64,000 nucleotides of DNA. It comes from JACRCT01 sp049841135. Its GTDB lineage: Bacteria; Myxococcota; Myxococcia; Myxococcales; UBA5297. The stretch spans positions 2,790,001 through 2,854,000 of the forward strand of contig JASGHK010000005.1 in NCBI GenBank assembly GCA_049841135.1. Reading direction: 5' to 3'. The notes under the pieces are model-generated. The model saw only the letters and a list, made by a program, of their open reading frames with translations. It ran no database searches and was not told where the DNA came from. The position numbers and the translations under genes are program-made. Positions 10,001-17,803 of this stretch are shown one piece after another; position 1 is the stretch's first letter; each line of letters opens with the position of its first letter.

Positions 10001-11121
10001 CCGTCCGCGAGCTGGCCGAGGTCGAGGCCGGGCCGTGGGCGCCGACGCGGGGCGTCGACATCGCCCGGTTGGCCGAGCAGCAGCTCGGCTCCGTCGATGC
10101 CGACGATTCGGCCTGGGAGCGCAACCACAGCGAGATCCAGCGCAGCGTGCAGCAGCTCATCGCGGAGCTGGGCGCCCAGCAGCTGCGGCCGAGCTTCGAG
10201 GTCGTGGACGACGTGCTGGTCGTCGAGGCCCTCTTCCAGGGACGCAGCTGCAGCATGAGCGAGCTGACCGACGACCTGCGCCGCGAGGTCGCCGACCGCC
10301 AGCGGCTGCTCAACGCCCGGGAGCACGAGATCATCGAGAACCACCTCATTGGCGAGGTGGCCTCGCACCTCCACGAGCGGCTGCGCGCGGGCGAGAGCCT
10401 CGTGGCCACCATGAACTCCGAGCTCGAGCGGTGCACGACCAGCACCGGGATGAAGCTGCGCTTCGAGTGGGAAGCGCTCGAGGAGTCGCGGCCGGGGCTC
10501 GCCGAGGTGCGCAAGCGGCTCCTGCGGACGTCGGCCACGTGGTCGGCGAAGGAGCGCGCCGCCGTCGGCGAGTTCCTGCAGAGCGAGATCCGGCGGGTGC
10601 GTGCCGCCGACGAGGCCGCGACCTGGCAGGAGCACCTCGCGCTCGCGCTCGACTACCGCAAGTGGCACCGGTTCGCCGTCGAGCGCTTCCAGGACGGGCG
10701 CTGGAAGAAGCTCACCAAGAGGACGCACGGCACGGGCTCGGGCGGCGAGAAGGCCATCGCCCTGACCATCCCCAAGTTCGCGGCCGCCGCAGCGCACTAC
10801 AAGACCGCCGACCGGCTCGCGCCGCGGCTCATCCTGCTCGACGAGGCGTTCGTGGGCGTGGACAGCGACATGCGCAGCAAGTCGTTCGGGCTGCTCCAGG
10901 CCTTCGACCTGGACTTCCTGCTCACCAGCGAGCGCGAGTGGGGCTGCTACCGGACCATTTCGGGCCTGGGCATCTACCAGCTCGCGACGCGCCCGGGGAT
11001 CGACGCCATCGGCGTCACCCGGTGGGTATGGAACGGCGAGGAGCGGATTTCGGCCGACCACCGTGTGAGTCCGTCCGCGCCGGAGAATGGGGCGGAGAAC
11101 GCGCGGAGAGAGGAGGCGTGA
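7009..11121 (+). CDS. jetC: Wadjet (type III) SMC-like ATPase JetC, TIGR02680 family
   Basis: 1,370 residues, intact and of normal family length. This is the SMC/MukB/SbcC-like motor. Walker A GNNGTGKS is at residues 43-50, after the family-typical start RSGLLNLFRYDHEEF. Long Ala/Glu/Arg-rich coiled-coil arms surround a central hinge region. The ABC signature GTGSGGEKAIAL is near residue 1245 and Walker B LILLDEAFVGVD near residue 1280. In Wadjet the ATPase extrudes plasmid DNA until it can be cut. The gene begins 3 nt after jetB and its TGA overlaps the jetD ATG (TGATG at 11119-11123), so the four genes form one transcription unit. Base composition resembles its neighbours. Confidence 0.93.
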   Translation: MTEATLPRPTRERWEPLRSGLLNLFRYDHEEFLWEKGHLLLRGNNGTGKSRVLALQLPFLLDGEVAPSRLEPDGDAAKRIEWNLLLDRYKDRLGYTWLELGRVDAEGEHFLTLGCGLQAAEGRGLTNKWFFVTRQRIGQDLFLQSAGGQALTREKLEEEIGAHGEVFRTATAYRKEVDARLFKLGEQRYGALVDLLIELRKPQLSRHLDEAELSNALSEAMAPPSQALLADVAEAFRGLETDRGHLTSFEKALSAAESFLKRYQHYAQVAARRRAAGVRKAHSEYEGLQRSLREAEAAQLKASSDQQQAVADLEQLKVEEQRVQAESEALAGSEAMRNAEALDAARVEAERRKAAAARAEEERSRAAASSERAGEDSKVAATRAQQARSALNDSLADCAFHAEGCALTTVHQAAVQVLGAPPYEARAAASFLRQLEAAGGKRLKEARLLAQADREVVRSSSELAQARSAQLALEAERDGALAREREARKEGEQAVAGLLGAYRTWSGSLRELAPAESGSLEEDVREWAERADGPSPIRAAVQSAFVAANDRIAAARSEAAQALRAQGEIAEGLEKEKAALESGQHQPPPAPHTRAAEREGRAGAPLWRLCDFAPGLGPGERAGLEAALEASGLLDAWVTPDGRLLDGVHDAFVIPESSPLPPEGQHLGHALVPAIDPKDARCAGMGSEVVKAVLRQVGLGSDSGPVRVEVSGRWQLGPLHGAWAKAAAEHIGEGAREALRRERLAAVVAQLAEAKAKLAVLRRALEQVASRAATAKQELERSPGDEGVLRATAQIGAAAREAAGARARLAAAEKVTAERRRTHEEAVSRRDQAAQDLGLTKWVEKAVELEDAVQGYLRALARLSGKIESSRAAFEQEAAAASALERARAFEGRAREASLVSRGEAEAASQRWQTLEQTVGAEAREVLARRGAARRKLEQIHERERQSGLAERDAFARKARAEGEAEKERQALGRQAEVRDRALQALERFAKTKLLVTAVRELAEVEAGPWAPTRGVDIARLAEQQLGSVDADDSAWERNHSEIQRSVQQLIAELGAQQLRPSFEVVDDVLVVEALFQGRSCSMSELTDDLRREVADRQRLLNAREHEIIENHLIGEVASHLHERLRAGESLVATMNSELERCTTSTGMKLRFEWEALEESRPGLAEVRKRLLRTSATWSAKERAAVGEFLQSEIRRVRAADEAATWQEHLALALDYRKWHRFAVERFQDGRWKKLTKRTHGTGSGGEKAIALTIPKFAAAAAHYKTADRLAPRLILLDEAFVGVDSDMRSKSFGLLQAFDLDFLLTSEREWGCYRTISGLGIYQLATRPGIDAIGVTRWVWNGEERISADHRVSPSAPENGAENARREEA

Positions 11122-12380
11122 TGGCCTCGCGAGAGAAGCTCGTGGCGGCGCTCGGACCGCCGGGCCTCGCGTGGCTGCTCGCTCGGCTTCGGCGCCGGCT
11201 GGAGCTGGGGGAGCCGCTGACCGGCATTGTGCGGCTCGACGAGGCGTCGGAGGAGCAGCGCGAGGCGGTGGGGGCGCTGCTGGGCCGGCGGGCTGGGCGT
11301 GGCGGGGCCGTCTCGGTCGACTTGGCGAAGCTTGAGCAGGTGCTGGTCGAAGCCGGGCTCTGCCAGGACCTGCAGGAGGCGGTCGAGTCGCTCGTGGGGC
11401 CGGTGGAGAACGAGCGCGGGCGGCGCCAGCAGGAGGCTCGCGAGTGGGCGAAGGTGTTCGACGACCTCGCGCGGCGGGCGTCGGGAAGTGAGCCGCTTCG
11501 CGCGGTGCTCGAGGAGGTCAAGCAGACGGGATCGCTGCGCCGGCTGGCGAGAGACCGGCCGGAGCGGGCGCGCGAGCTCGGGAACCAGCTGGTCAATCTC
11601 GCTGGATGGATCCCGACCCAGCGGATGGCGATCGCCGAGCTGGCCGCGACGGTTGCGGGAGATGCCCATGCGCTCGATCCGAGCGAGCCGCTGGGGACGC
11701 TCGCGCTCAAGCTCGTGGCCAAGGTTGCCGGGTGCGAAGTGGCCGGTTCGGAGGCGCGACGGGATGCCTGGGCCCAGGTCGGCGTGCTCTGCGACGAGCT
11801 GAGCGGGCCGGTGCTCGTGCTCAACCTCGCCGTGCCGGGCGACACGTGCTTGTGCCGGGCACTGAGGCTGCATGCGGAGGCGGGGGAGCCCTATCGGATC
11901 AGCACTCGGCAGCTGGTGCGGGAGCCGCTTCCTCTCGAGGAAGGAGCGGCCGGTCGCCGCGTCTTCGTCTGCGAGAACCCCAGCGTCGTCATCGCTGCCG
12001 CGAACGAGCTGGGACCGAGGTCGATGCCGTTGGTCTGCACGGAGGGAATGCCGAGGACTTCGGCGCGGCTGCTCCTCGAGCAGCTCGTCGCCGCCGGGGC
12101 TTCGTTGCACTACCACGGTGACTTCGACTGGCCTGGCATCGTGATGGCGAACCTCATCCGGCAGAGGCATGGCGCCTCGCCATGGCGCATGGCCGCGCGC
12201 GACTACCAAGAGGCCGCCGAGGGCGGCACCGACCTCGTGGGCGAACCGGTGGCGGCGCTCTGGGACGACAAGCTCGAGCCCGCCATGAGCGCGTGGGGAA
12301 GGGCGGTGCATGAGGAGCGAGTCCTGGAAGGGCTGCTGAGCGACCTGGGCAGTGGCCCAGGGCTTCAGAACCGCGCCTGA
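11121..12380 (+). CDS. jetD: Wadjet (type III) nuclease JetD, TIGR02679 (DUF3323/DUF2399) family
   Basis: 419 residues, intact. JetD is the Toprim-containing, topoisomerase VI-like subunit that cleaves plasmid DNA once the SMC motor stalls. The N-terminal half is the helical DUF3323-like region. The C-terminal half carries the Toprim-like acidic motifs: VFVCENPSVV near residue 280 supplies the glutamate and YHGDFDWPGI near residue 332 supplies the DxD. The ATG overlaps the jetC stop and is preceded by AGGAGG (11111-11116). The gene is last in the operon and is followed by a nested palindrome at 12406-12477. The catalytic residues appear intact, so with jetA and jetB frames corrected the system should be complete. 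Confidence 0.91.
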   Translation: MASREKLVAALGPPGLAWLLARLRRRLELGEPLTGIVRLDEASEEQREAVGALLGRRAGRGGAVSVDLAKLEQVLVEAGLCQDLQEAVESLVGPVENERGRRQQEAREWAKVFDDLARRASGSEPLRAVLEEVKQTGSLRRLARDRPERARELGNQLVNLAGWIPTQRMAIAELAATVAGDAHALDPSEPLGTLALKLVAKVAGCEVAGSEARRDAWAQVGVLCDELSGPVLVLNLAVPGDTCLCRALRLHAEAGEPYRISTRQLVREPLPLEEGAAGRRVFVCENPSVVIAAANELGPRSMPLVCTEGMPRTSARLLLEQLVAAGASLHYHGDFDWPGIVMANLIRQRHGASPWRMAARDYQEAAEGGTDLVGEPVAALWDDKLEPAMSAWGRAVHEERVLEGLLSDLGSGPGLQNRA

Positions 12381-12405
12381 GGACTCGGGCTGCTCATAGC
12401 GCGGG

Positions 12406-12477
12406 GCGCGGCCGGACGCTGAAGGAATGTCGGAACCCACTGACATACCTTCAGCACTCCGAAATCGACGGCCGCGC
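12406..12477. terminator. Nested inverted repeat after jetD
   Basis: Outer arms GCGCGGCCG / CGGCCGCGC (9 bp, perfect) enclose inner arms TGAAGGAATGTC / GACATACCTTCA (11 of 12 pairs) around a 10-nt loop. It starts 25 bp after the jetD stop. No T-run follows, so it may be a Rho-independent-like hairpin, an mRNA-stabilising structure or a site for a DNA-binding protein. Confidence 0.45.
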
Positions 12478-12665
12478 TTGCCGACAACGTCGGTGGCACG
12501 TTCTTTCGTACGACCAGCTGTTCTCGAGGACAGTCTTGCGAGCGGCCGAATCGCGGAGCGCTCGACGTCGACGTCTCCGCCCGACGCGGATGAGCGCAGA
12601 CATTGGCGAGGAGTGACGGCCTGGTACTGGGCGCCCTTCACGAGTGGTCGGAAGTGGAAGGTGGA

Positions 12666-13043
12666 TCAGAACGGCAGGCCGAACGAGCAGCCGAGGGAGA
12701 AGGTGCTGTCCCCGTCGAACAGCCCGAGGCGGGCGCGAACGAGGAGCAGGCCGAGGACGGCGAAGCCGAGCAGGAAGAGACTGCGGCGACCGGTGAAGCG
12801 CACGCGACGCAGAAGCGACCACCCGGACACCTCGGGCACGAGCACCATCAGCGCCATGACGAAGCCGAGGGGGAAGAGGGTCTGGCCGCCGACGCTGAGC
12901 CAGACCATCGAGAGGAGCGAGCAGACGATGCGGCGCGTACGGCGGCGGTCCCAGATTTCCATCTGGGCGACGGCGAAATCGTGGCGTTCCTGCTCGAACT
13001 TCGCGTCGAGGGCATCGTCAGCGGACGTCATGTCGGTGGTCAT
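12666..13043 (-). CDS. Small membrane protein
   Basis: 125 residues, function unknown. The first half is a soluble acidic/basic stretch (DDALDAKFEQERHDFAVAQM). About three hydrophobic segments follow: IVCSLLSMVWLSVG, LFPLGFVMALMVLVPEV and SLFLLGFAVLGLLLV. The layout resembles small 2TM/3TM domains of unknown function. ATG 13043 is preferred to an upstream in-frame GTG at 13067 because GAGG lies 5 nt before it. It sits alone, antisense, between jetD and direct repeat B, so it could be cargo of the same island. It is not a known Wadjet subunit. Confidence 0.62.
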   Translation of the reverse strand: MTTDMTSADDALDAKFEQERHDFAVAQMEIWDRRRTRRIVCSLLSMVWLSVGGQTLFPLGFVMALMVLVPEVSGWSLLRRVRFTGRRSLFLLGFAVLGLLLVRARLGLFDGDSTFSLGCSFGLPF

Positions 13044-13366
13044 TGGGGCCTCGTTGGTTGGGGTCACGGAACGGCGGCGTCCTTCTCAAGGCCCGTGCCA
13101 GTGATGTTCAGAGGAGAGGCCGTGCGCCCTGGCGTTCCGGCTCGAAACGCTGCGCCTACAACTCGGGACAGCAGCACCTGTGGGGGGGCGACCAGTGCAA
13201 TCGCGGTCGGACGTACTCGGGCAAGGCGATGGGGCTACGGGGCAGCGAAGCGAGGGCGCTCCTCTTTTCCGGGCGGGGGCGCGACAGGCTCCCAGGCTCG
13301 TGCCGGGTCGATGACGGGTCGATGGACCGATGGTATGACACGACCACTCCCAAGCCTGGAGGCCCC
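13044..13366. other. Non-coding stretch containing repeat B
   Basis: This 323-bp gap separates the minus-strand membrane protein from the plus-strand trypsin gene. It holds direct repeat B (13209-13283) and, near its right end, the Shine-Dalgarno GGAGG for the gene at 13367. I see no convincing sigma-70 promoter. Confidence 0.5.
13209..13283 (+). repeat. Direct repeat B, right of the Wadjet genes
   Basis: This is the diverged second copy of repeat A (3929-4018), in the same orientation, about 9.3 kb away. Its minus-strand frame reads SLPRSPIALPEYVRPRL and stops soon after at about 13156, so it looks like a 5' fragment of a gene related to the one at 3368-3983. Confidence 0.6.
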
Positions 13367-15788
13367 ATGTCCCGCAGTTTGGCCGTCTTCCTCGCCCTCG
13401 CCGTCGTGAGCGGCTGCGCCGAGCAACGTCCCAAGCCCACCGCGGCGGGCTCCGCTTCGCGGGGCAAGGCCCAGCGAGGTGCCGGGCTGCTCGGGCGAAG
13501 CCGCGCGAAGGCCCTCCCGACCATGGAAGCCTCCAACCTCGTGATGCAGGGCGCGCCGGCCGCGGCTCTCGCGGAGGAGGGGGCCCGCGGGGCGGAGGCG
13601 ATGGAGCTCTTCAAGCGCTACGCGCTCGCCACGGTCCTCGTGCGCACGGAACGAGGCTACGGCTCGGGCGTGCTGGTGGAGGCGCCGGTGCCGGGCCTGG
13701 TGGTGACCAACCACCACGTCGTGGCGGGCGCCAAGCTGCAGGACCTGCGCGCCAAGGTGCGGGTGATGGTGGGCAAATTCGCTGCCGACGGCAGCGTGGA
13801 GCCGGACAAGGAGTACGACGCATGGGTCCTTCGCTCGGACCCGGAGAAGGACATCGCCGCGCTGCAGATCGTCGATCCGCCGGACCGGCTGGTCCGCGTC
13901 GCGATCCCCAGCTCGGACCGTGACCCGCGCGTGGGGCAGGACGTGGCGGCCATCGGCAACGGCAACGTCGGGCTGCTCTGGTCGATGAAGGGCTGCGCCG
14001 TCAACGCGGTGGGCACCTTGAGCGAGCACGCCGCCCGGCTGCGCGCCTTCCAGTGCCAGAACGTCGCCGCCGTGGACTCGGCGACGGCCCGCTTCTGCCA
14101 GGAGAACGAGAAGGAGCGGCACTATCTGGAGAAGACCCAGCCCGCGCGCCTGGTCCAGACCGGCTGTAGCCTCTCCGGCGGCGACTCGGGGGGACCGCTC
14201 TTGAGCCTCAACGGCGAGCTGCTGGGCCTGAACGTGAAGGTCACGAAGGATCGCGGCGGCGGCCCCGGGGCAGGCAACTACCATGTCCACGTGTCGGAGG
14301 TGCGCGAGTTCCTCAAGCAGGGTCTGCCCGCGCGGCCCCCAGCGATGCTGCCCGATCCCTGGAAGGGAGTCGCGAGCGACGCGGTCCTGGGCGACGCCGA
14401 CCTCGACGGGAAATTCGACGTGCTCATGCTCCCCGGCGAGGACACCGCCTCGCTGCTCTTCGATCTCGACCAGGACAGCGTCAAGGGAACCGACGCGCCC
14501 AAGGCCAGCGACGTCGCCGAGAAGCGAGCGTTCGACGCGGAGGTGCAGCTGTTCGTGAGCGAGAAGGCCCTTTTCGCCTGGTACGACACGGACAACGACG
14601 GCACCTTCGATCGGATCCTGGTCAAGCAGGAGAAGACGCCTCTCGAGGCCTACCGCTTCCAGGACGGCGGGTGGCAGCGCACGCCGGAGAGCGACGCGGG
14701 CGCGCCGCTGCGAACCTCGCTCATCGCCGACGAAGGGCTCCGCGGCCGGCTGGACAAGCAGGCCCGGCTCGTCGCCCAGAAGATGGGGGAGACCTTGTCG
14801 GGCGACCTCGTCGAGAGCACCACGGACAGCGCGCCGCAGGTCCCCGACCCGCTGCGAGGCGGCGGCCGGGAGGCCCAGCTCAAGGACTTCGACGGCGACG
14901 GGTTGCCGGATTCGCTCGTGACGACGGGCGTCTTCAGCAAGGGCCTGCAGATCGATCCAGAGCAGGCGAGCTTGGGCCGGGCCGACCCGGCGAGTGCGCA
15001 GAAGCTCGTCGCCGAGGGCAGCTCTGGAGCCCGCTTCGCCGCCGTGCTCCAGGGAACATCGGCGTGGGTGTTCTACGACCCGGAGCGCAACGGGAAGCTG
15101 GCGCTGATGCTCCGTTCCGAGGAGTCCGCGGGAGGGATGGCCGGCGAGGCCTTCTGGATCGAGGACGGCAAGATCGTCCGACCGGCACCCGAGCACGCCG
15201 GACGGGCCCTGCTCCGCCCGGCGTTGCTGGCCAAGTCGGACCCGGAGCGCTTCGCCGAAATCGCCTCGCAGGCGCTCGACTCCTGGCCGCTGGCGACCGA
15301 CGAGGGCATGGGGTCGTTCCCGGCGCTGTACGACGAAGACACCGAGTTCGAGATCGGCGGCAAGGCCCCTTACGACAACGCCTTGCTCTTCGCGACTGGC
15401 GACCAGCAGAGGGGGGTGCTCATCGACCTCGACCGCGTCGGCACTCGCGCTCCGAAGAACGCGAGCGCGGAGCGTGCCCTGCAGGAGCTGACGGCCAAGA
15501 CCTTCAAGCCGAGCATCGCCCTGGTCGACCGGGCCGGGGCGTCCTGGGTCTACTACGACACCGACCGGAAGGGCGGCTTCGACGTGGTCCTGTTCACGAC
15601 CGACGCGAGACTCCGGAGTCGCGCAGGCCGCCTACCGGATCGACAAGGCGGGCAAGGCCGTCGCCGCTCCCGAGCTGGTCGGCGGCAAGCTCTTCCGGCC
15701 GTCCCTGTTCGGCGCCAAGACGACACACGCCGACCGCTTCAAGAAGTTCGCCGAGGCCAACCTCAAGGCCCGCGCGGTCGGGGACTGA
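13367..15788 (+). CDS. Secreted trypsin-like serine protease lipoprotein, frameshifted near its end
   Basis: About 807 residues. The signal MSRSLAVFLALAVVSGC ends in the lipobox VSGC, so it should be an envelope lipoprotein. A trypsin/HtrA-like fold follows: TNHHVV with His117, DPEKDIAAL supplying the Asp, and GGDSGGPLL with Ser274. The remaining 500 residues carry recurring Asp-rich loops (DADLDGKFD, DTDNDGTFD, DFDGDGLPD, DTDRKGGFD) resembling calcium-binding repeats. The start has GGAGG just upstream. One base too many near 15610 moves the reading into an Arg-rich run. The corrected frame ends QAAYRIDKAGKA...RAVGD with TGA at 15786-15788, 8 nt before the caspase gene. Close spacing suggests the two proteases are co-expressed. 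Confidence 0.82.
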
Positions 15789-15796
15789 CGGGTCTC

Positions 15797-17782
15797 GTGG
15801 AGGCGCCCGTCGCAGGCTGGCCTGATCGTCTGCCGCCAGGCTGGCAGGTCGTCTGGCTCGCGCCGTCGGCGCCCCCGCCGGCGCAAGGCCTGGTCGTGCA
15901 GCGCCCTCCGGGCCAAGCCTCCACTTCGATGGCGGTCTGGCGCGAGGGGGCCGCGCTCGGGACGCTGCCTCAGGCCTCCGAGCCTGCTCTGGTGGCGCTC
16001 CCAGCCTTCGCCGTCTTCGACGACCTCTGGGCGCTCTACCTCTGCGTGTGCCGGGCGCAAGGGCTCGCGCTCCCCGAGAAATGGGAGGCCATCGCCCGCT
16101 ATGCCGAGGCGGTGCGGCAGGGGTACTGGCCGGACAAGGGTGAGCCGGAGCGAGCGCTGCAGTCGCTCTACGCGGCCGTGGCCCAGCACCACCTTCAGCG
16201 GGAGGAGCCCCGCCGCGACGCCTTCCTGGTCGATGCGTTCAGACTGCTGCGCGCGGTGGCCGAGTGCGCGGCGGCCGGCGTGGCTCCGACCGATGCCGGC
16301 CTGATGGACCGGATTCCAGGCTTCGAGACCTTCGAGTCCGTGCTGCGGTCGGACCGCGCGCTGTATCGTGGCGACCGGTCGCGCGGGCGGGCCTTCCTCG
16401 CCCGGATGCCGCCAGAGGCGTCGCCGCAGGGGATCGAGCGCGAGGTTCCGCTGCTGGTGCTCCGGCGCCCGGTCTCCGCGCAGTTCAAGACCTGGGCGCG
16501 GCGAGACGCGCTGGCGCCCGGGGGCGCCGGGTTTCCGCTCCTGCTGGTGGAACTCGAGGACGGGCAGGTCGTGCTCAGCGCCGATCCCGCGAGCAAGCTC
16601 CGCCTGGGCTGGCTGGCGGCGCCCCTGAGCGAGGCCGAGGCGAAGGCGCGCGGCGGCGGCCCGGCAGCCTGGTACGACGGCCGCGAGTTCGACCACACCC
16701 TGTGCGCCTCGCCCAAGGACGGCACGCGGCTCCGGTTCGACGAGCTGCTGTCCCTGCTGCGCCGGCACCTGCGGCTGCGGAACGGATCGCCGCGGCGCCT
16801 CCGCGGCTGGGCCTGGGGCGCTCTGGCGGGCGGTGCCGCGGTCTTGGCGCTCGGGCTCGGCGTCGCGCTCCTGCCCGGGCCGGCCTCGCGAGGGGCGATC
16901 GCGCGGACCGGGGATCCCCTCCCACGCGAGGAGCTGGTGCCGGTCTTCGCGGAGTCTCGGGGGATGACCCACTTCGCGGTCGTGGCGGGGGTGTGCCGCT
17001 CCTACCCGGAAGCGTCCCAGCTCAAGGCCGCTTGCGCCGACGCCCGGGCGGTCCGCGAGCTGCTCGTCTCCACCTTCGGCTACCGTCCGCAGGACGTGCT
17101 GCTGCTCGTCGACGACGGCGGCCCGGACTTCTACGGCGCGCCCACCGCGACCAACCTCAAGAAGGCCATCGAGGAGACGGGCCGACGGATCCGCGACCGG
17201 GACCGCAGCAGCTTCCTGTTCTTCTATGCCGGGCACGGCGGGCATTTCGACGAGGCCCAGGAGTTCGGGGCGCTCCAGCCCGCGGGCTACTTCGATCACC
17301 CGGAGCTGCCGGTGGCGGAGCGCGGCTGGGTGATGACCCAGCTCAAGGAGGACGTCCGCAACTGGATCCGTGCCCGCCACACCCTCATCGCGCTCGACTG
17401 CTGCTACTCCGGCTTCGCCGGGGCTCGCGGCGGGCCCGAGCTCCGGCCCGAGGTGATGCGCCTGTGGAAGGCCGAGGCCCGCGCGGTGCTCACCGCCGGG
17501 GCGCGCAGCCAGCGCTCGTGGGAGGCGCCGGAGTGGGGCAACCACGGCGCCTTCTCGGCCTTCCTCCTGCGCGGCCTGACGCCGCTCGCCGGCCGGATGG
17601 AGGCCGACGTCAACGGCGACGGGCTGGTCACCGACGACGAGCTCGCGGGCTTCCTCCAGAGCAAGGTGCCGGAGGCGGTACGCAGGGTGAAGGGCGCGGC
17701 TCAGGAGCCGCAGTACTTCCGGCTGGACGAGGACCAGACCGAGCGCGGCCAGTTCCTGTTCGTACCCGCCACCGTGCCGTGA
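15797..17782 (+). CDS. Membrane-anchored caspase-like (C14) protease with a novel N-terminal module
   Basis: 661 residues, from the GTG at 15797 (no good ribosome-binding site, so the start is uncertain). Residues 1-210 are an unrecognised domain. Residues about 214-330 form a module with VPLLVLRRPVSAQFK and WYDGREF...TLCASP that also occurs in the gene at 48257. One membrane helix lies at about 336-360, with basic residues before it, so the caspase half is predicted to face the periplasm. The caspase domain starts at about 390, with His480 in FYAGHGG and the catalytic Cys536 in LDCCYSG. An EF-hand-like DVNGDGLVTDDEL follows. The upstream neighbour is the trypsin lipoprotein. Known roles of bacterial caspases include defence and programmed death; the role here is unknown. 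Confidence 0.84.
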   Translation: MEAPVAGWPDRLPPGWQVVWLAPSAPPPAQGLVVQRPPGQASTSMAVWREGAALGTLPQASEPALVALPAFAVFDDLWALYLCVCRAQGLALPEKWEAIARYAEAVRQGYWPDKGEPERALQSLYAAVAQHHLQREEPRRDAFLVDAFRLLRAVAECAAAGVAPTDAGLMDRIPGFETFESVLRSDRALYRGDRSRGRAFLARMPPEASPQGIEREVPLLVLRRPVSAQFKTWARRDALAPGGAGFPLLLVELEDGQVVLSADPASKLRLGWLAAPLSEAEAKARGGGPAAWYDGREFDHTLCASPKDGTRLRFDELLSLLRRHLRLRNGSPRRLRGWAWGALAGGAAVLALGLGVALLPGPASRGAIARTGDPLPREELVPVFAESRGMTHFAVVAGVCRSYPEASQLKAACADARAVRELLVSTFGYRPQDVLLLVDDGGPDFYGAPTATNLKKAIEETGRRIRDRDRSSFLFFYAGHGGHFDEAQEFGALQPAGYFDHPELPVAERGWVMTQLKEDVRNWIRARHTLIALDCCYSGFAGARGGPELRPEVMRLWKAEARAVLTAGARSQRSWEAPEWGNHGAFSAFLLRGLTPLAGRMEADVNGDGLVTDDELAGFLQSKVPEAVRRVKGAAQEPQYFRLDEDQTERGQFLFVPATVP

Positions 17783-17803
17783 GCCCGGGCCGCCCAGCCC
17801 AGC

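Noticed and set aside
12427..13104. Plus-strand frames between jetD and the trypsin gene
   Set aside because: They are antisense to a membrane protein with clear hydrophobic segments and have Arg/Ser-rich composition typical of shadow frames.
13367..17782. A continuous trypsin-caspase fusion of about 1,471 residues
   Set aside because: The frame is technically open, but between about 15610 and 15797 it reads an Arg/Gln-rich junk segment while another frame gives a natural C-terminus ending at 15788. A one-base error best explains the read-through.
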